Shown here piece after piece: positions 28,543-38,437 of a stretch of DNA of 47,904 bases (positions are counted from its first letter, which is position 1; every line of letters starts with the position of its first letter). Below the pieces are notes generated by a model. That model was given only the letters and a program-made list of their open reading frames with translations. It was not told the origin of the DNA and did not search any database. The stretch covers positions 1 through 47,904 of the forward strand of contig BCRI01000049.1 in assembly GCA_001552515.1 (NCBI GenBank), given 5' to 3'. The translations under genes and the position numbers were made by a program. This DNA comes from Sphaerimonospora mesophila NBRC 14179 = JCM 3151. GTDB taxonomy: Bacteria; Actinomycetota; Actinomycetes; Streptosporangiales; Streptosporangiaceae.

Positions 28543-30222
28543 ATGGACGGGGACCCGGCGAGCGCCGCCGCGATCGAGGCGGGAAGGGCCCGCTGGCAGG
28601 CGCGCTACGACGCCGCGTACAAGCGCGACCGAGACTTCCGGACCCTTTCCGGGCTGGAGGTGGACGCGGTCTACGGGCCGCCGGGCGACGACCCGCGGTT
28701 CGGGCGCATCGGCTGGCCGGGGGAGTTCCCGTTCACCCGCGGCCTGTACGCGACGGGTTATCGGGGGCGGCCCTGGACGATCCGGCAGTTCGCCGGGTTC
28801 GGCAACGCCCGGCAGACCAACGAGCGCTACAAGATGATCCTCGGGGCGGGCGGGGCCGGCCTGTCCGTGGCCTTCGACATGCCCACGCTGATGGGCCGCG
28901 ACTCCGACGACCCGCGCTCACTGGGCGAGGTCGGCCACTGCGGCGTGGCCGTCGACTCGGCCCTGGACATGGACCTGCTCTTCGCGGACATCCCGCTGGG
29001 CGAGGTGACCACGTCCATGACCATCAGCGGGCCCGCCGTACCGATCTTCTGCATGTACGTCGTCGCGGCGGAGCGGCAGGGGGTGCCCGTCGGGCGGTTG
29101 AACGGGACGTTGCAGACCGACATCTTCAAGGAGTACATCGCGCAGAAGGAGTGGCTGTTCGCCCCCGAGCCGCACCTGAGGCTGATCGGCGACCTCATGG
29201 AGTTCTGCGTCGCCGAGATTCCCGCCTACAAGCCGCTGTCGGTCTCGGGTTACCACATCCGCGAGGCCGGGGCGACGGCGGCGCAGGAACTGGCGTTCAC
29301 GCTCGCCGACGGGTTCGGATACGTCGAGCTCGGACTGTCGCGCGGCCTCGACGTGGACGTCTTCGCCCCCGGCCTGTCGTTCTTCTTCGACGCGCACATC
29401 GACTTCTTCGAGGAGATCGCGAAGTTCCGGGCCGCGCGCCGGATCTGGGCCAGGTGGCTGCGTGACGTGTACGGCGCGCGCACCGAAAGGGCCCAGTGGC
29501 TGCGCTTCCACACCCAGACGGCGGGGGTGTCGCTGACCGCGCAGCAGCCGGACGACAACATCGTCCGCACCGCGATCGAGGCGTTGGCGGCCGTGCTCGG
29601 CGGCACGAACTCGCTGCACACCAACGCCCTCGACGAGGTGCTCGCGCTGCCGTCGGAGAAGGCCGCCGAGATCGCCCTGCGGACCCAGCAGGTGATCATG
29701 GAGGAGACCGAGGTCGCCAACGTGATCGATCCGCTGGGGGGATCATGGTACGTCGAGGCGCTCACGGACCGGCTGGAGGGCGAGGCGGAGTCCTGCTTCA
29801 CGAAGATCCGGGAGATGGGCACCGGGGACATGACCTCCGGGATCCTGCGCGGCATCGAGGACGGCTGGTTCACCGCCCAGATCGCCGAGGCCGCCTTCGA
29901 ATACCAGCGCAAGCTGGAGGATGGCGGCAAGCGGATCGTCGGGGTGAACTGCCACATGGCGACCGTCGAGGAGCCGCTGGAGATCCTCCGAGTCAGCCAC
30001 GAGGTCGAACGGGACCAGCGCCGGGCGCTGGGCGAGCGGCGCGCCGCACGAGACGCGCGGGCGGTGGCAGCGGCACTGGCCCGGCTCGCCGGCGCGGCCG
30101 GGACCGGGGAGAACATGATCCCGCCCATGCTCGGAGCCGTACGGGCCGAGGCCACGCTGGGCGAGATCTGCGACGTGCTGCGCGCGGAATGGGGCACCTA
30201 CTCAGAACCGGCCCGGTTCTGA
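28543..30222 (+). CDS. icmA: Isobutyryl-CoA mutase large subunit (adenosylcobalamin-dependent)
   Basis: 559 aa, catalytic TIM-barrel subunit that interconverts isobutyryl-CoA and n-butyryl-CoA. The substrate-determining positions are F83 (RQFAGFG) and Q201 (EYIAQKEW), matching the Phe/Gln pair of isobutyryl-CoA mutase rather than the Tyr/Arg of methylmalonyl-CoA mutase. The [23 protein letters not shown] strip carries the conserved His. There is no B12-binding domain, so it needs a separate small subunit (IcmB), which is not in this window. MeaB and cobalamin adenosyltransferase genes lie upstream. ATG 28543 has a loosely spaced GGGGA. Confidence 0.9.
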   Translation: MDGDPASAAAIEAGRARWQARYDAAYKRDRDFRTLSGLEVDAVYGPPGDDPRFGRIGWPGEFPFTRGLYATGYRGRPWTIRQFAGFGNARQTNERYKMILGAGGAGLSVAFDMPTLMGRDSDDPRSLGEVGHCGVAVDSALDMDLLFADIPLGEVTTSMTISGPAVPIFCMYVVAAERQGVPVGRLNGTLQTDIFKEYIAQKEWLFAPEPHLRLIGDLMEFCVAEIPAYKPLSVSGYHIREAGATAAQELAFTLADGFGYVELGLSRGLDVDVFAPGLSFFFDAHIDFFEEIAKFRAARRIWARWLRDVYGARTERAQWLRFHTQTAGVSLTAQQPDDNIVRTAIEALAAVLGGTNSLHTNALDEVLALPSEKAAEIALRTQQVIMEETEVANVIDPLGGSWYVEALTDRLEGEAESCFTKIREMGTGDMTSGILRGIEDGWFTAQIAEAAFEYQRKLEDGGKRIVGVNCHMATVEEPLEILRVSHEVERDQRRALGERRAARDARAVAAALARLAGAAGTGENMIPPMLGAVRAEATLGEICDVLRAEWGTYSEPARF

Positions 30223-30334
30223 CGCCGTCCCGATGTCCTGTTCCGATGTCCTGGCGCCCCGGTCCGTCCGGGTCCCTCCGGTGCCCCCGTGCCCGATGGC
30301 GGTGGGATGGCACAGATCAGCCGTGAGCGTGCGG

Positions 30335-30340
30335 CAGGAT
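30335..30340 (+). promoter_or_regulatory. Candidate -10 (CAGGAT) for a leaderless transcript
   Basis: CAGGAT resembles TANNAT-type -10 boxes and lies exactly 6 nt before the ATG at 30347. That is the distance expected if transcription starts on the start codon. No good -35 is seen. Confidence 0.4.
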
Positions 30341-30346
30341 GGGACT

Positions 30347-31270
30347 ATGGCAGCGGAGTTCTCTCGACCTGGATCGCTCTACGGCGCGATCGACCTAGGC
30401 GCTCGCAAGCAGGCATTGGAGGCGCAGGCACGACGCGAGGCGGCCGGGCCCGGCGGAGCCGGGGCCGGAGCGTCCTCGACGGTCGTCGAGGTGACCTCGG
30501 CCACCTTCAACGCGGATGTCGTGGAGCGGTCGCTGACCGTCCCCGTCATCGTCGAGGCGACGGTGCGCCGAGCGGAGCAGGTGCAGCAGTTCAGCAACAC
30601 CCTGGAGAAGCTGGCCGCCGAGGCGGGGGGCGCGTGGGCGCTCGCCCGGGTGGATGTGGAGGCGGACCCCCAGCTCGCCCAGGCCCTGCGGATGCGTGCG
30701 GTGCCGACCGTCTATCTGGCCTTCCAGGGGCAGCTCATGCCCCTGTTCGAGGGGCCACTGCCGGAGGCGCAGCTTCGGCAGGCGCTGGCCCAGGTGTTCG
30801 AGCAGCTCGGCATCGAGCCGGCGGCACCCGCGGAGACCGCGGAGGCGGAGCCGCCGGTGGATCCCGATCTCCTCGCCGCCGAGGCGGCCATGGACCAGGG
30901 GGACCTGGACGCGGCCGCGGCCGCCTACCAGCGGCTGCTGGCGCGCTCACCCGCGGACGAGGCGGCCAGGATCGGCCTCGCCGGCGTCGGACTGCTGCGT
31001 CGGACCCAGCACCTCGACGAGGCGGACGTGCTCCGCCGCGCCGCGGCGGACCCCGCCGATGTGGACCTGCAGTTGCAGGCGGCGGACCTGGAGATGATGA
31101 ACGGCAAGGTGGACGAGGCGTTCGACCGGCTCGTCGGCGTGGTCCGCCGGACGCGGGAAGGCGATCGCGACAGGGTGCGGGTCCACCTGCTCGGGCTCTT
31201 CGACGCGCTGCCCGCGGACGACCCCTCGGTGTCCAGGGCCAGGCGGGCCCTGGCCAGCGCGCTGTTCTAG
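30347..31270 (+). CDS. Thioredoxin-fold/TPR protein lacking the CXXC site
   Basis: 307 aa. The thioredoxin-like domain (about 45-155) keeps the fold signatures VPVIVEA, LARVDVEADPQLAQALRMRAVPTVYLAFQGQ and a cis-Pro context. The usual WCGPC is replaced by VRRAEQV, so it cannot do thiol exchange. The C-terminal half is tetratricopeptide-like (QGDLDAAAAAYQRLLARSPADEAARIGLA). This is the YbbN/CnoX architecture, where the protein acts as a chaperone holdase. I chose the ATG at 30347, likely leaderless. Confidence 0.88.
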   Translation: MAAEFSRPGSLYGAIDLGARKQALEAQARREAAGPGGAGAGASSTVVEVTSATFNADVVERSLTVPVIVEATVRRAEQVQQFSNTLEKLAAEAGGAWALARVDVEADPQLAQALRMRAVPTVYLAFQGQLMPLFEGPLPEAQLRQALAQVFEQLGIEPAAPAETAEAEPPVDPDLLAAEAAMDQGDLDAAAAAYQRLLARSPADEAARIGLAGVGLLRRTQHLDEADVLRRAAADPADVDLQLQAADLEMMNGKVDEAFDRLVGVVRRTREGDRDRVRVHLLGLFDALPADDPSVSRARRALASALF

Positions 31271-31393
31271 TGCCTCGCGACGCCACGGAGACGTGAGCGC
31301 AGGAGGCTGAATCAGCCGGCCGGAGATGGCAGGATGGATAGGTTTCAACGCGGCTCCGTAAAGCCGGAACCACCCGCAAAGGAGCGGATACAC

Positions 31394-32803
<1,410 letters not shown>

Positions 32804-32840
32804 GACACCGGGATCGGCGATCGACCGGGGCCTGAACACA

Positions 32841-32864
32841 TTTCGCGCATGTTCTGACGCGAAA
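32841..32864. terminator. Small hairpin after the malic enzyme gene
   Basis: TTTCGCG (32841-32847) and CGCGAAA (32858-32864) form a perfect 7-bp stem with a 10-nt loop, 38 nt past the stop and 35 nt before the next start. It could be a weak terminator or an operator for the YqgE gene. Confidence 0.4.
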
Positions 32865-32898
32865 AGTAATCTGGTACGTCAAGCCGGGGGCGACGTGC

Positions 32899-33507
32899 AT
32901 GATTCGGCATTCCTCCCTCATCATGGGAGGTATGGCGGAGGCGATCTACGTCGGCGGTTTGCTTGTGGCGACGCCACTGCTCGACGACCCCAACTTCCGG
33001 CGTAGCGTCGTGCTCGTGCTGGAGCACGACGAGGACGGCGGCACGCTGGGCGTGATACTCAACCGGCCCAGCGAGATCGCGGTGACCCAGGTGCTGCCCT
33101 CATGGGACCCGCTGGTCACCGGTCCTCCGGTGCTGTTCGAGGGCGGGCCGGTGCAGACCGACAGTGCGCTGGCCCTTGCCGTCGTGCTGAGCGGGGAGGA
33201 GCCGCTCGGCTGGCGGCGGCTCCAGGGCAGGTCGGCGACGTCCCGGCTGGGCACGGTCGACCTCGACGCGCCGCCCGAGATCCTCGCGGGGGAGATCTCG
33301 CAGATGAGGATCTTCGCGGGCTATGCCGGTTGGACGGCGGGACAGCTCGAGAACGAGCTGCGGGAGGGCGCCTGGTACGTCGTGGACTCGGAACCCGCTG
33401 ACACCTTCCACTCCGACCCGTCCTTGCTGTGGCGGACGGTGCTGCGCCGCCAGCGCGGCGATCTCGCGCTCGTCGCCACCTTCCCCGACGATCCCACGCT
33501 CAACTGA
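32899..33507 (+). CDS. YqgE/AlgH family protein (UPF0301)
   Basis: 202 aa. Family core: VGGLLVATPLLDDPNFRRSVVLVLEHDEDGGTLGVILNRPSE, VLFEGGPVQTDS, and RIFAGYAGWTAGQLENELREGAWYV. Homologues are widespread but poorly understood, with proposed roles in alginate regulation or the stringent response. The start is ambiguous. ATG 32899 has GGGGG at 8 nt; ATG 32932 (MAEAIYVGG) fits the usual length better, but its GGGAGG is only a few bases away. Confidence 0.92.
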   Translation: MIRHSSLIMGGMAEAIYVGGLLVATPLLDDPNFRRSVVLVLEHDEDGGTLGVILNRPSEIAVTQVLPSWDPLVTGPPVLFEGGPVQTDSALALAVVLSGEEPLGWRRLQGRSATSRLGTVDLDAPPEILAGEISQMRIFAGYAGWTAGQLENELREGAWYVVDSEPADTFHSDPSLLWRTVLRRQRGDLALVATFPDDPTLN

Positions 33508-33533
33508 CACCGGGGACCGCCCGTCCACGTGCT

Positions 33534-33564
33534 GTGGCCGGGCACGGCATGCGCGCCCGGCCAC
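33534..33564. terminator. Bidirectional terminator hairpin
   Basis: GTGGCCGGGC (33534-33543) and GCCCGGCCAC (33555-33564) are perfect 10-bp arms around an 11-nt loop, between convergent yqgE and mannanase genes. Confidence 0.8.
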
Positions 33565-33579
33565 GGGTGATCAGTGGGT

Positions 33580-34980
33580 TCAGCTCGCGGTGCAGCTCAC
33601 CGACGAGGGCGTGCCGTTCGTGCCGTTCCAGGACCCGAGGAACCCGAACGAGGTGCTCGCGCCGGCACCGAGGTTGCCGTTGTAGCTCATGTTCTTGGCG
33701 GTGACGCTCGAGCCGCTCGAGCTCAGGGTGGCGTTCCACATCTGGCTGACCGTCTGGCCGTTGGCGTACGTCCACTTCACGGTCCAGCCGGTGATGGCGG
33801 AGCCGCCCGCCTTCACCGTGACCTCACCCTGGAAGCCGCCGGCCCACTGGTTCACCACCTGGTAGGTGGCCGTGCATCCGCCCGTGCCGCCGGTGGGGGT
33901 CGGTGTGGGGGTCGGGGTCGGCGTCGGCGTGGGGGTCGGCGTCGGTGTCGGGGTCGGAGTTGGCGTCGGGGTGGGGGTGGGGGTGGGGGTCTGTCCACCG
34001 TTGTAGATCGTCGCCTGCTTGGCCGTCGCCTTGATGCCGTTGGCGCCGTTGAAGAGCCGCTGGCCCCAGGAGGTGAGCTGGTTGACGTTGAAGTTGGTCA
34101 CCTGGTCGAGGTACTCGACGCCGCCGCCGTTGCCGCTCCACGACCAGCCGAGGTAGCCGATGCCCCGCGACTGGGCCTGGGACATGATCGTGTCCTCGTC
34201 CGGGTCGCCGTCGGAGTGCATGTTGCCGAACTCGCCGATGACGATCGGCAGGCCGGCGGTCTGGAACGCCTGCAGGTAGCCGGTGACCTCGGCCGCGGTG
34301 TCGAACACGCCGTACATGTGGATCGAGAAGACCGTGTTCTTCTGCGGGTCGGCGTTGAAGACGGAGGCCGCGTTGTCACGCATGACGAACTGCCAGTCCT
34401 GGCCCCAGTTCGGCGCGTCCACCATCAGCATGTGCTCGAATCCGGCGCCGCGCATGCGCTTGATCGCGTCGGTCGTGGCACTGGTCCAGCCGGAGACGTT
34501 GTTGTTGCCGTACGGCTCGTTGCCGATGTTGATGACGATGTAGTTCTCCTGGCCGGTCAGCACGCTCTTCAGACCGATCCAGTAGTCGACCGCCTGGCTC
34601 AGGGTGTAGGCGCCGCTCTGCTCCCCGTAGCCGGTGGTGTCGTGGTTCTCCAGCACGCAGATCAGCCGGTTCTGCTTGCAGAGCGAGATGACGTTGGCCA
34701 CGTCACTGGCCGTGTTCGCGGTCCAGCGGCCGCCGCTGAGCACGACCCGGACGGTGTTGGCGCCCAGGGACTTGATGTCGGCGAAGGAGTTGGTCTGGCT
34801 CGTGAACCAGGTGTGGGCGTGGCTCGTGCCCCGCATGATGAACTGGTTCCCGTTGGACTCGTAGATCTTCCCGTTGTTCACGCGGAGGCCGGTCGCGGCC
34901 TGGGCGGGCTGGGTGAGTGCGATCACTGACAACAGGAGGGCGAAGAGTGCCGTGCCCGCGGCGATGAAGCGTGTTCTCAT
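33580..34980 (-). CDS. Secreted beta-mannanase, GH5 family with C-terminal CBM2
   Basis: 466 aa; hydrolyses beta-1,4-mannan. A signal peptide (1-28, ...ALTQPAQA) precedes the GH5 barrel (about 29-318), which closely resembles actinobacterial GH5 subfamily 8 mannanases. The acid/base is E155 in NIGNEPYGN and the nucleophile E250 in IVIGEFGN. A (TP)16 linker (about 331-363) joins a CBM2 (369-466) with binding tryptophans and a C369-C463 disulfide pair. GAGGTAG precedes the ATG. A CebR-type operator lies 35 nt upstream, so induction by beta-linked oligosaccharides is expected. Confidence 0.94.
   Translation of the reverse strand: MRTRFIAAGTALFALLLSVIALTQPAQAATGLRVNNGKIYESNGNQFIMRGTSHAHTWFTSQTNSFADIKSLGANTVRVVLSGGRWTANTASDVANVISLCKQNRLICVLENHDTTGYGEQSGAYTLSQAVDYWIGLKSVLTGQENYIVINIGNEPYGNNNVSGWTSATTDAIKRMRGAGFEHMLMVDAPNWGQDWQFVMRDNAASVFNADPQKNTVFSIHMYGVFDTAAEVTGYLQAFQTAGLPIVIGEFGNMHSDGDPDEDTIMSQAQSRGIGYLGWSWSGNGGGVEYLDQVTNFNVNQLTSWGQRLFNGANGIKATAKQATIYNGGQTPTPTPTPTPTPTPTPTPTPTPTPTPTPTPTPTGGTGGCTATYQVVNQWAGGFQGEVTVKAGGSAITGWTVKWTYANGQTVSQMWNATLSSSGSSVTAKNMSYNGNLGAGASTSFGFLGSWNGTNGTPSSVSCTAS
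33892..33991. repeat. Simple-sequence DNA encoding the Thr-Pro linker
   Basis: GGGGTC/GGCGTC-type hexamer repeats on the + strand encode the alternating Thr-Pro linker of the minus-strand mannanase. Codons vary, which limits slippage. Confidence 0.75.
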
Positions 34981-35014
34981 GAGCTACCTCGGTATGGGGG
35001 GATCGCGCAGCCTG

Positions 35015-35028
35015 TGGAAGCGCTCCCG
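35015..35028. promoter_or_regulatory. CebR-like LacI-family operator
   Basis: TGGAAGCGCTCCCG matches the palindromic CebR/CelR box TGGGAGCGCTCCCA at 12 of 14 positions. It lies just upstream of the mannanase gene. Cellobiose- or manno-oligosaccharide-responsive repression is inferred; no LacI gene is in the window. Confidence 0.75.
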
Positions 35029-35348
35029 GGAACCCTAGGCGTGGTATGGGACGGCGTACAGACTTAACCGGTCTAGTTGGTCATTCTCGCCGACCAGAAG
35101 CGGCCTGAGCTGCGATGTCAGGCCACGTAGCTGAACCGGGTGGGCGGGTTCGGTGTGAAACGTTCATCGAACAAGGCGTGGAGCCGGCGACCCGGGCATG
35201 CGGTGACGGGACTTCCGTTGCGCCGCGAACACGTCGGAACCGGGAGAAAACCGGTGGCGTTCTTGTCGGAGGCGTCCCGTAGGATGCCGGAGGCCGTGTG
35301 GGCGGCTCGATTGTGTTTTCGAATCATCGTTTCGAAGGGGGACCATCC
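35029..35348. other. Intergenic region between divergent mannanase and MFS genes
   Basis: No convincing gene. A 70-codon frame at 35140-35352 overlaps the MFS start and has no family features. Near the right end TTCGAA occurs twice, 7 bp apart (35318-35323 and 35331-35336), immediately before the MFS ribosome site, and could be an operator. Confidence 0.4.
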
Positions 35349-36920
35349 ATGATGACTCAAGCGGTAGCCGAGCGGGCCGAGTCGCCGCCGCCGGGACGCG
35401 GACAGGGCTCCGCGTGGCTCACACTGCTCGCGGTCTCCCTTGGCGTGATCATGGTCATGCTCGACGGCACGGTCGTCGCCATCGCCAACCCGGTCATCGC
35501 CGAAGACCTCAAGGCGTCGCTGGCCGACCTTCAGTGGGTCACCAGCGGTTATCTGCTCGCGCTCGCGGTCTTCCTCATCACCGCCGGCAAGCTGGGCGAC
35601 CTCTTCGGTCACAAGCGGATCTTCCTGATCGGCGTGGTCGGGTTCACCCTGGTCTCGCTGATGATCGGCCTGTCGTCGTCGGTGGGCATGCTGATCGCCC
35701 TGCGCGTACTGCAGGGCCTGTTCGGCGCGCTGCTCCAGCCGGCCGCCCTGGCGCTGCTGCGCATGGCCTTCCCCGGCGAGCGGCTCAACATGGCGATGGG
35801 GGCGTGGGGCGCGATCCTCGGCCTGTCGAGTGCGGCCGGCCCGATCGTCGGGGGCGTCCTCGTCGAGAACGTGAGCTGGCAGTCGGTCTTCTTCATCAAC
35901 GTGCCCGTCGGTGCCGCCGCGCTGGCCTTCGGCCTGTGGGCGCTCAGGGAGAGCCGGGCCCGGACGCTGTCGCGGGTGGACTGGCCGGGTGTGGTGCTTC
36001 TGTCGGTCACCATGTTCTCGCTGGTCTGGGCCATCATCAAGGCGCCCGAATGGGGCTGGGGCGACGTCAAGACGATCGGCTTCCTCGCCGTCGCCGTGCT
36101 GGTCGGAGCGGTGTTCCTGTTCTGGCAGGCCAGGACGGCCGAGCCGCTGCTGCCGCTGTCCCTGTTCAGCAACGCCTCGGTCTCCATCGGCACCGTGCTC
36201 ATGATCCTCGTGTCGTTCTCGATGATGGGCGCGATGTTCTTCCTCACGTTCTTCTTCCAGGGCGTGCACGGATTGAGCCCGCTCGACTCCGGCCTGCGCA
36301 TGCTGCCGATGAGCGCCGGCATGATCATCGCATCGCCGATCGCCGGTGTTCTCATCGGCAGGCTCGGCCCGAAGAGCACCATCGCGGGCGGCATGGTGGT
36401 CACCGCGATCGCGATGTTCCTGATGTCGCGGCTCAGCGTCGACGCGGCGTTCGTCGACAGCGCGATCCCGTTCGTGCTGCTGGCGTTCGGACTTTCGCCG
36501 GTCTTCGTGGGAGCCACCGAGATCATCGTCGGCAACGCCCCCGAGGACCTCAGCGGGGTCGCCGGCGGCGTGCAGAACTCCGCCATGCAGGTGGGCGGCG
36601 CACTCGGCACGGCCATCCTCGGCGCGATCGTGTCCGCCAAGGTGGCGAGCGTGCTCCCCGGTCACCTCGGGCCGGCGGCCGCCGCGATCCCGCCGGAGCA
36701 GTTGGAGGGCCTGAAGCAGCTCGCCTCCGTCGGCATGGCCCCGCCCGGTCTCACCGGGCCGGCCGCCGAGCTCATCACGCAGGCCGCGCACATGTCCTTC
36801 ATGGACGGTCTGCACCTGGGCTTCCAGATGAGCGCCGGTATCGCCGTGGTGGCCGCGATCTTCGCGCTGTTCGTCAAGGCCGGGCGCAAGACAGAGGGAG
36901 CCGTCGTCCACGTCGGTTGA
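35349..36920 (+). CDS. MFS drug exporter, DHA2 (EmrB/QacA) family
   Basis: 523 aa with 14 predicted helices. Motif A is GKLGDLFGHKR between helices 2 and 3, helix 1 has the DHA2-type VMLDGTVVAIANPVI with its Asp, and motif C-like GAWGAILGLSSAAGPIVGGVLV is in helix 5. Proton-driven multidrug efflux from the cytoplasmic membrane is the family role; substrate unknown. I chose the ATG at 35349 with GAAGGGGG before it; a second ATG follows directly. No dedicated regulator gene is adjacent. Confidence 0.93.
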   Translation: MMTQAVAERAESPPPGRGQGSAWLTLLAVSLGVIMVMLDGTVVAIANPVIAEDLKASLADLQWVTSGYLLALAVFLITAGKLGDLFGHKRIFLIGVVGFTLVSLMIGLSSSVGMLIALRVLQGLFGALLQPAALALLRMAFPGERLNMAMGAWGAILGLSSAAGPIVGGVLVENVSWQSVFFINVPVGAAALAFGLWALRESRARTLSRVDWPGVVLLSVTMFSLVWAIIKAPEWGWGDVKTIGFLAVAVLVGAVFLFWQARTAEPLLPLSLFSNASVSIGTVLMILVSFSMMGAMFFLTFFFQGVHGLSPLDSGLRMLPMSAGMIIASPIAGVLIGRLGPKSTIAGGMVVTAIAMFLMSRLSVDAAFVDSAIPFVLLAFGLSPVFVGATEIIVGNAPEDLSGVAGGVQNSAMQVGGALGTAILGAIVSAKVASVLPGHLGPAAAAIPPEQLEGLKQLASVGMAPPGLTGPAAELITQAAHMSFMDGLHLGFQMSAGIAVVAAIFALFVKAGRKTEGAVVHVG

Positions 36921-36947
36921 CGGCCCGCACGACTCCCGCGCTAAGTA
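36917..36947 (+). promoter_or_regulatory. Candidate promoter for the DUF3039 gene
   Basis: TTGACG (36917-36922) overlaps the MFS stop. TAAGTA (36942-36947) follows after 19 bp and ends exactly 6 nt before the ATG at 36954. A leaderless transcript is plausible. Confidence 0.4.
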
Positions 36948-36953
36948 GACTCG

Positions 36954-37211
36954 ATGACCGTGAGCAGCACGAAGATTCTTCCTGAGAGCGAAGTCACGCC
37001 GCGGCTCTCCCATGGCGACGGCGACCACGAGCGGTTCTCCCACTACGCCGACAAGAACAAGATCACAGAGAGCTATGTGACCGGCAGCCCGGTCCGAGCT
37101 CTCTGCGGCAAGGTGTGGGTGCCCAGCCGCGATCCGAAGAAGTACCCCGTCTGCCCGGAGTGCAAGGAGATCTACGAGGGGCTGCCGAAGGGCGAACCTC
37201 CCAGCGAGTGA
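36954..37211 (+). CDS. DUF3039 family small zinc-ribbon-like protein
   Basis: 85 aa. The conserved actinobacterial core HYADKNKITESYVTGSPVRALCGKVWVPSRDPKKYPVCPECKEIYE contains three cysteines (C52 and a CPEC pair) that could bind a metal. Its function is unknown. An in-frame GTG at 36960 is another possible start. In many actinobacteria it is encoded near the helicase seen here at 39.7 kb. Confidence 0.88.
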   Translation: MTVSSTKILPESEVTPRLSHGDGDHERFSHYADKNKITESYVTGSPVRALCGKVWVPSRDPKKYPVCPECKEIYEGLPKGEPPSE

Positions 37212-37283
37212 GTGTCGATCCAGGATCATGACCCCCGGTACGGCTAACGTCGGCTTTCAGACCAGCCGTAACGGGGGATACGA

Positions 37284-38327
37284 ATGGTTCGGGGCGTAAT
37301 CGCCGTCTGCCTTGTTTGTCTTTTCGTGGTGGGCGGTGTCTCCGCCGTGGCTCGCGCGTCCGCCGCCCCTCCGAGTGAATGCCAGGAACCGGCACGCCGG
37401 AGCGGTGGGGGTCGTGCCCAGGGGGCCGCGGATTCTCAGGGGAGCCTCCGCCACGTCCACGAACGGAGCCGTACCGCCGGTCCCGCCCGCACGCGCAAGC
37501 ATGCCCGCGCCCTCAGGCTCGGTCACGCTGTCGAACCGCGTCGGCCGGGTCCGGCGGAGATCGCGCGGATGAACGACGACCTCCGCCGCCGCCTCGAGGA
37601 CCGGCACGGCTCGGGGGCCCTGGAACCGGGTCGGCGCGCACCGGCCCAGCGGGAGATCCGGGTGCCGCTATGGGTGCACATCATCAGAGACGGCAAGCTC
37701 GGTCTCCCCGACAGCGCGGTGGACCGGCAGGTGCGGGCGCTCAACGACGCCTACAGCGGCAAGTTCGGCGGCGTCGACACCAAGGTCCGGTTCGATCTGA
37801 AGGGTGTGACGCACACCGACAACGCCAGGTGGTTCCGCGACCCCCTGGGCAACGAGGCGGGCCTCAAGGACAAGCTGCGCGTCGGCGGTCCCGAGACGCT
37901 GAACCTCTACGTCGCACAGCTGGGCGAGCTCGTGCTCGGCTACTCCACGTATCCCTACTGGTACGGGGGCGAGCCGGGCCTGGACGGCGTGGTGATCGAC
38001 TGGCGCAGCGTGCCCGGCGGTCCGCTGCGGAACTTCAACAGGGGGTTCACGGCCGTTCACGAGATCGGCCACTGGCTGGGCCTGCTGCACACGTTCGAGA
38101 ACGGCTGTGACGCCCCCGGCGACTCGGTGGACGACACGCCGCCCGAGGCCAAGGCGACGATGGGCTGCCCGGCGCGCAAGGACACCTGCCCGGCGCCGGG
38201 GGACGACCCGGTGCACAACTTCATGGACTACTCGCACGATCGCTGCATGCGTGAGTTCACCGCGGGCCAGGCCGCACGTATCCACCAGATGTGGGAGGCA
38301 TACCGCGATCCCGCCCGCGCCAAATAG
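37284..38327 (+). CDS. Secreted zinc metalloprotease, M43 (pappalysin-like)
   Basis: 347 aa. A signal peptide (about 1-28) is followed by an Arg/Ala-rich pro-like region of about 90 residues with unusually many basic residues. The catalytic domain then has HEIGHWLGLLHTF (the metzincin zinc site HEXXHXXGXXH) and the Met-turn HNFMDYS, as well as VIDWRSVPGG. Cysteines in the C-terminal part probably form disulfides. The N-terminal pro-region does not look like other family members and could hide a compensated pair of frameshifts; I cannot decide from sequence alone. Confidence 0.9.
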   Translation: MVRGVIAVCLVCLFVVGGVSAVARASAAPPSECQEPARRSGGGRAQGAADSQGSLRHVHERSRTAGPARTRKHARALRLGHAVEPRRPGPAEIARMNDDLRRRLEDRHGSGALEPGRRAPAQREIRVPLWVHIIRDGKLGLPDSAVDRQVRALNDAYSGKFGGVDTKVRFDLKGVTHTDNARWFRDPLGNEAGLKDKLRVGGPETLNLYVAQLGELVLGYSTYPYWYGGEPGLDGVVIDWRSVPGGPLRNFNRGFTAVHEIGHWLGLLHTFENGCDAPGDSVDDTPPEAKATMGCPARKDTCPAPGDDPVHNFMDYSHDRCMREFTAGQAARIHQMWEAYRDPARAK

Positions 38328-38380
38328 GGTCCCGGCGCGGCTCGCCGCCACCGCGCGTGGGCGCAATCTCCCGCTGCCCG

Positions 38381-38410
38381 TTGACGGGGCACCGCCCTTG
38401 TGACTAACTC
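38381..38410 (+). promoter_or_regulatory. Candidate promoter for the repeat-bearing membrane protein
   Basis: TTGACG at 38381-38386 is followed after 18 bp by TAACTC at 38405-38410. The GTG start is 27 nt beyond. The -35 is good and the -10 is poor. Confidence 0.35.
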
Positions 38411-38437
38411 CACAACAGCGATCACGCGGGAGGTTGT

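Noticed and set aside
33892-33991. Repeat array considered as CRISPR or satellite
   Set aside because: It is the in-frame Thr-Pro linker of the mannanase; there are no spacers and no cas genes.
35118-37229. Open frame of about 700 codons antisense to the MFS exporter
   Set aside because: His/Arg/Asp-rich reverse-complement artefact; the sense frame has clear 14-helix MFS features.
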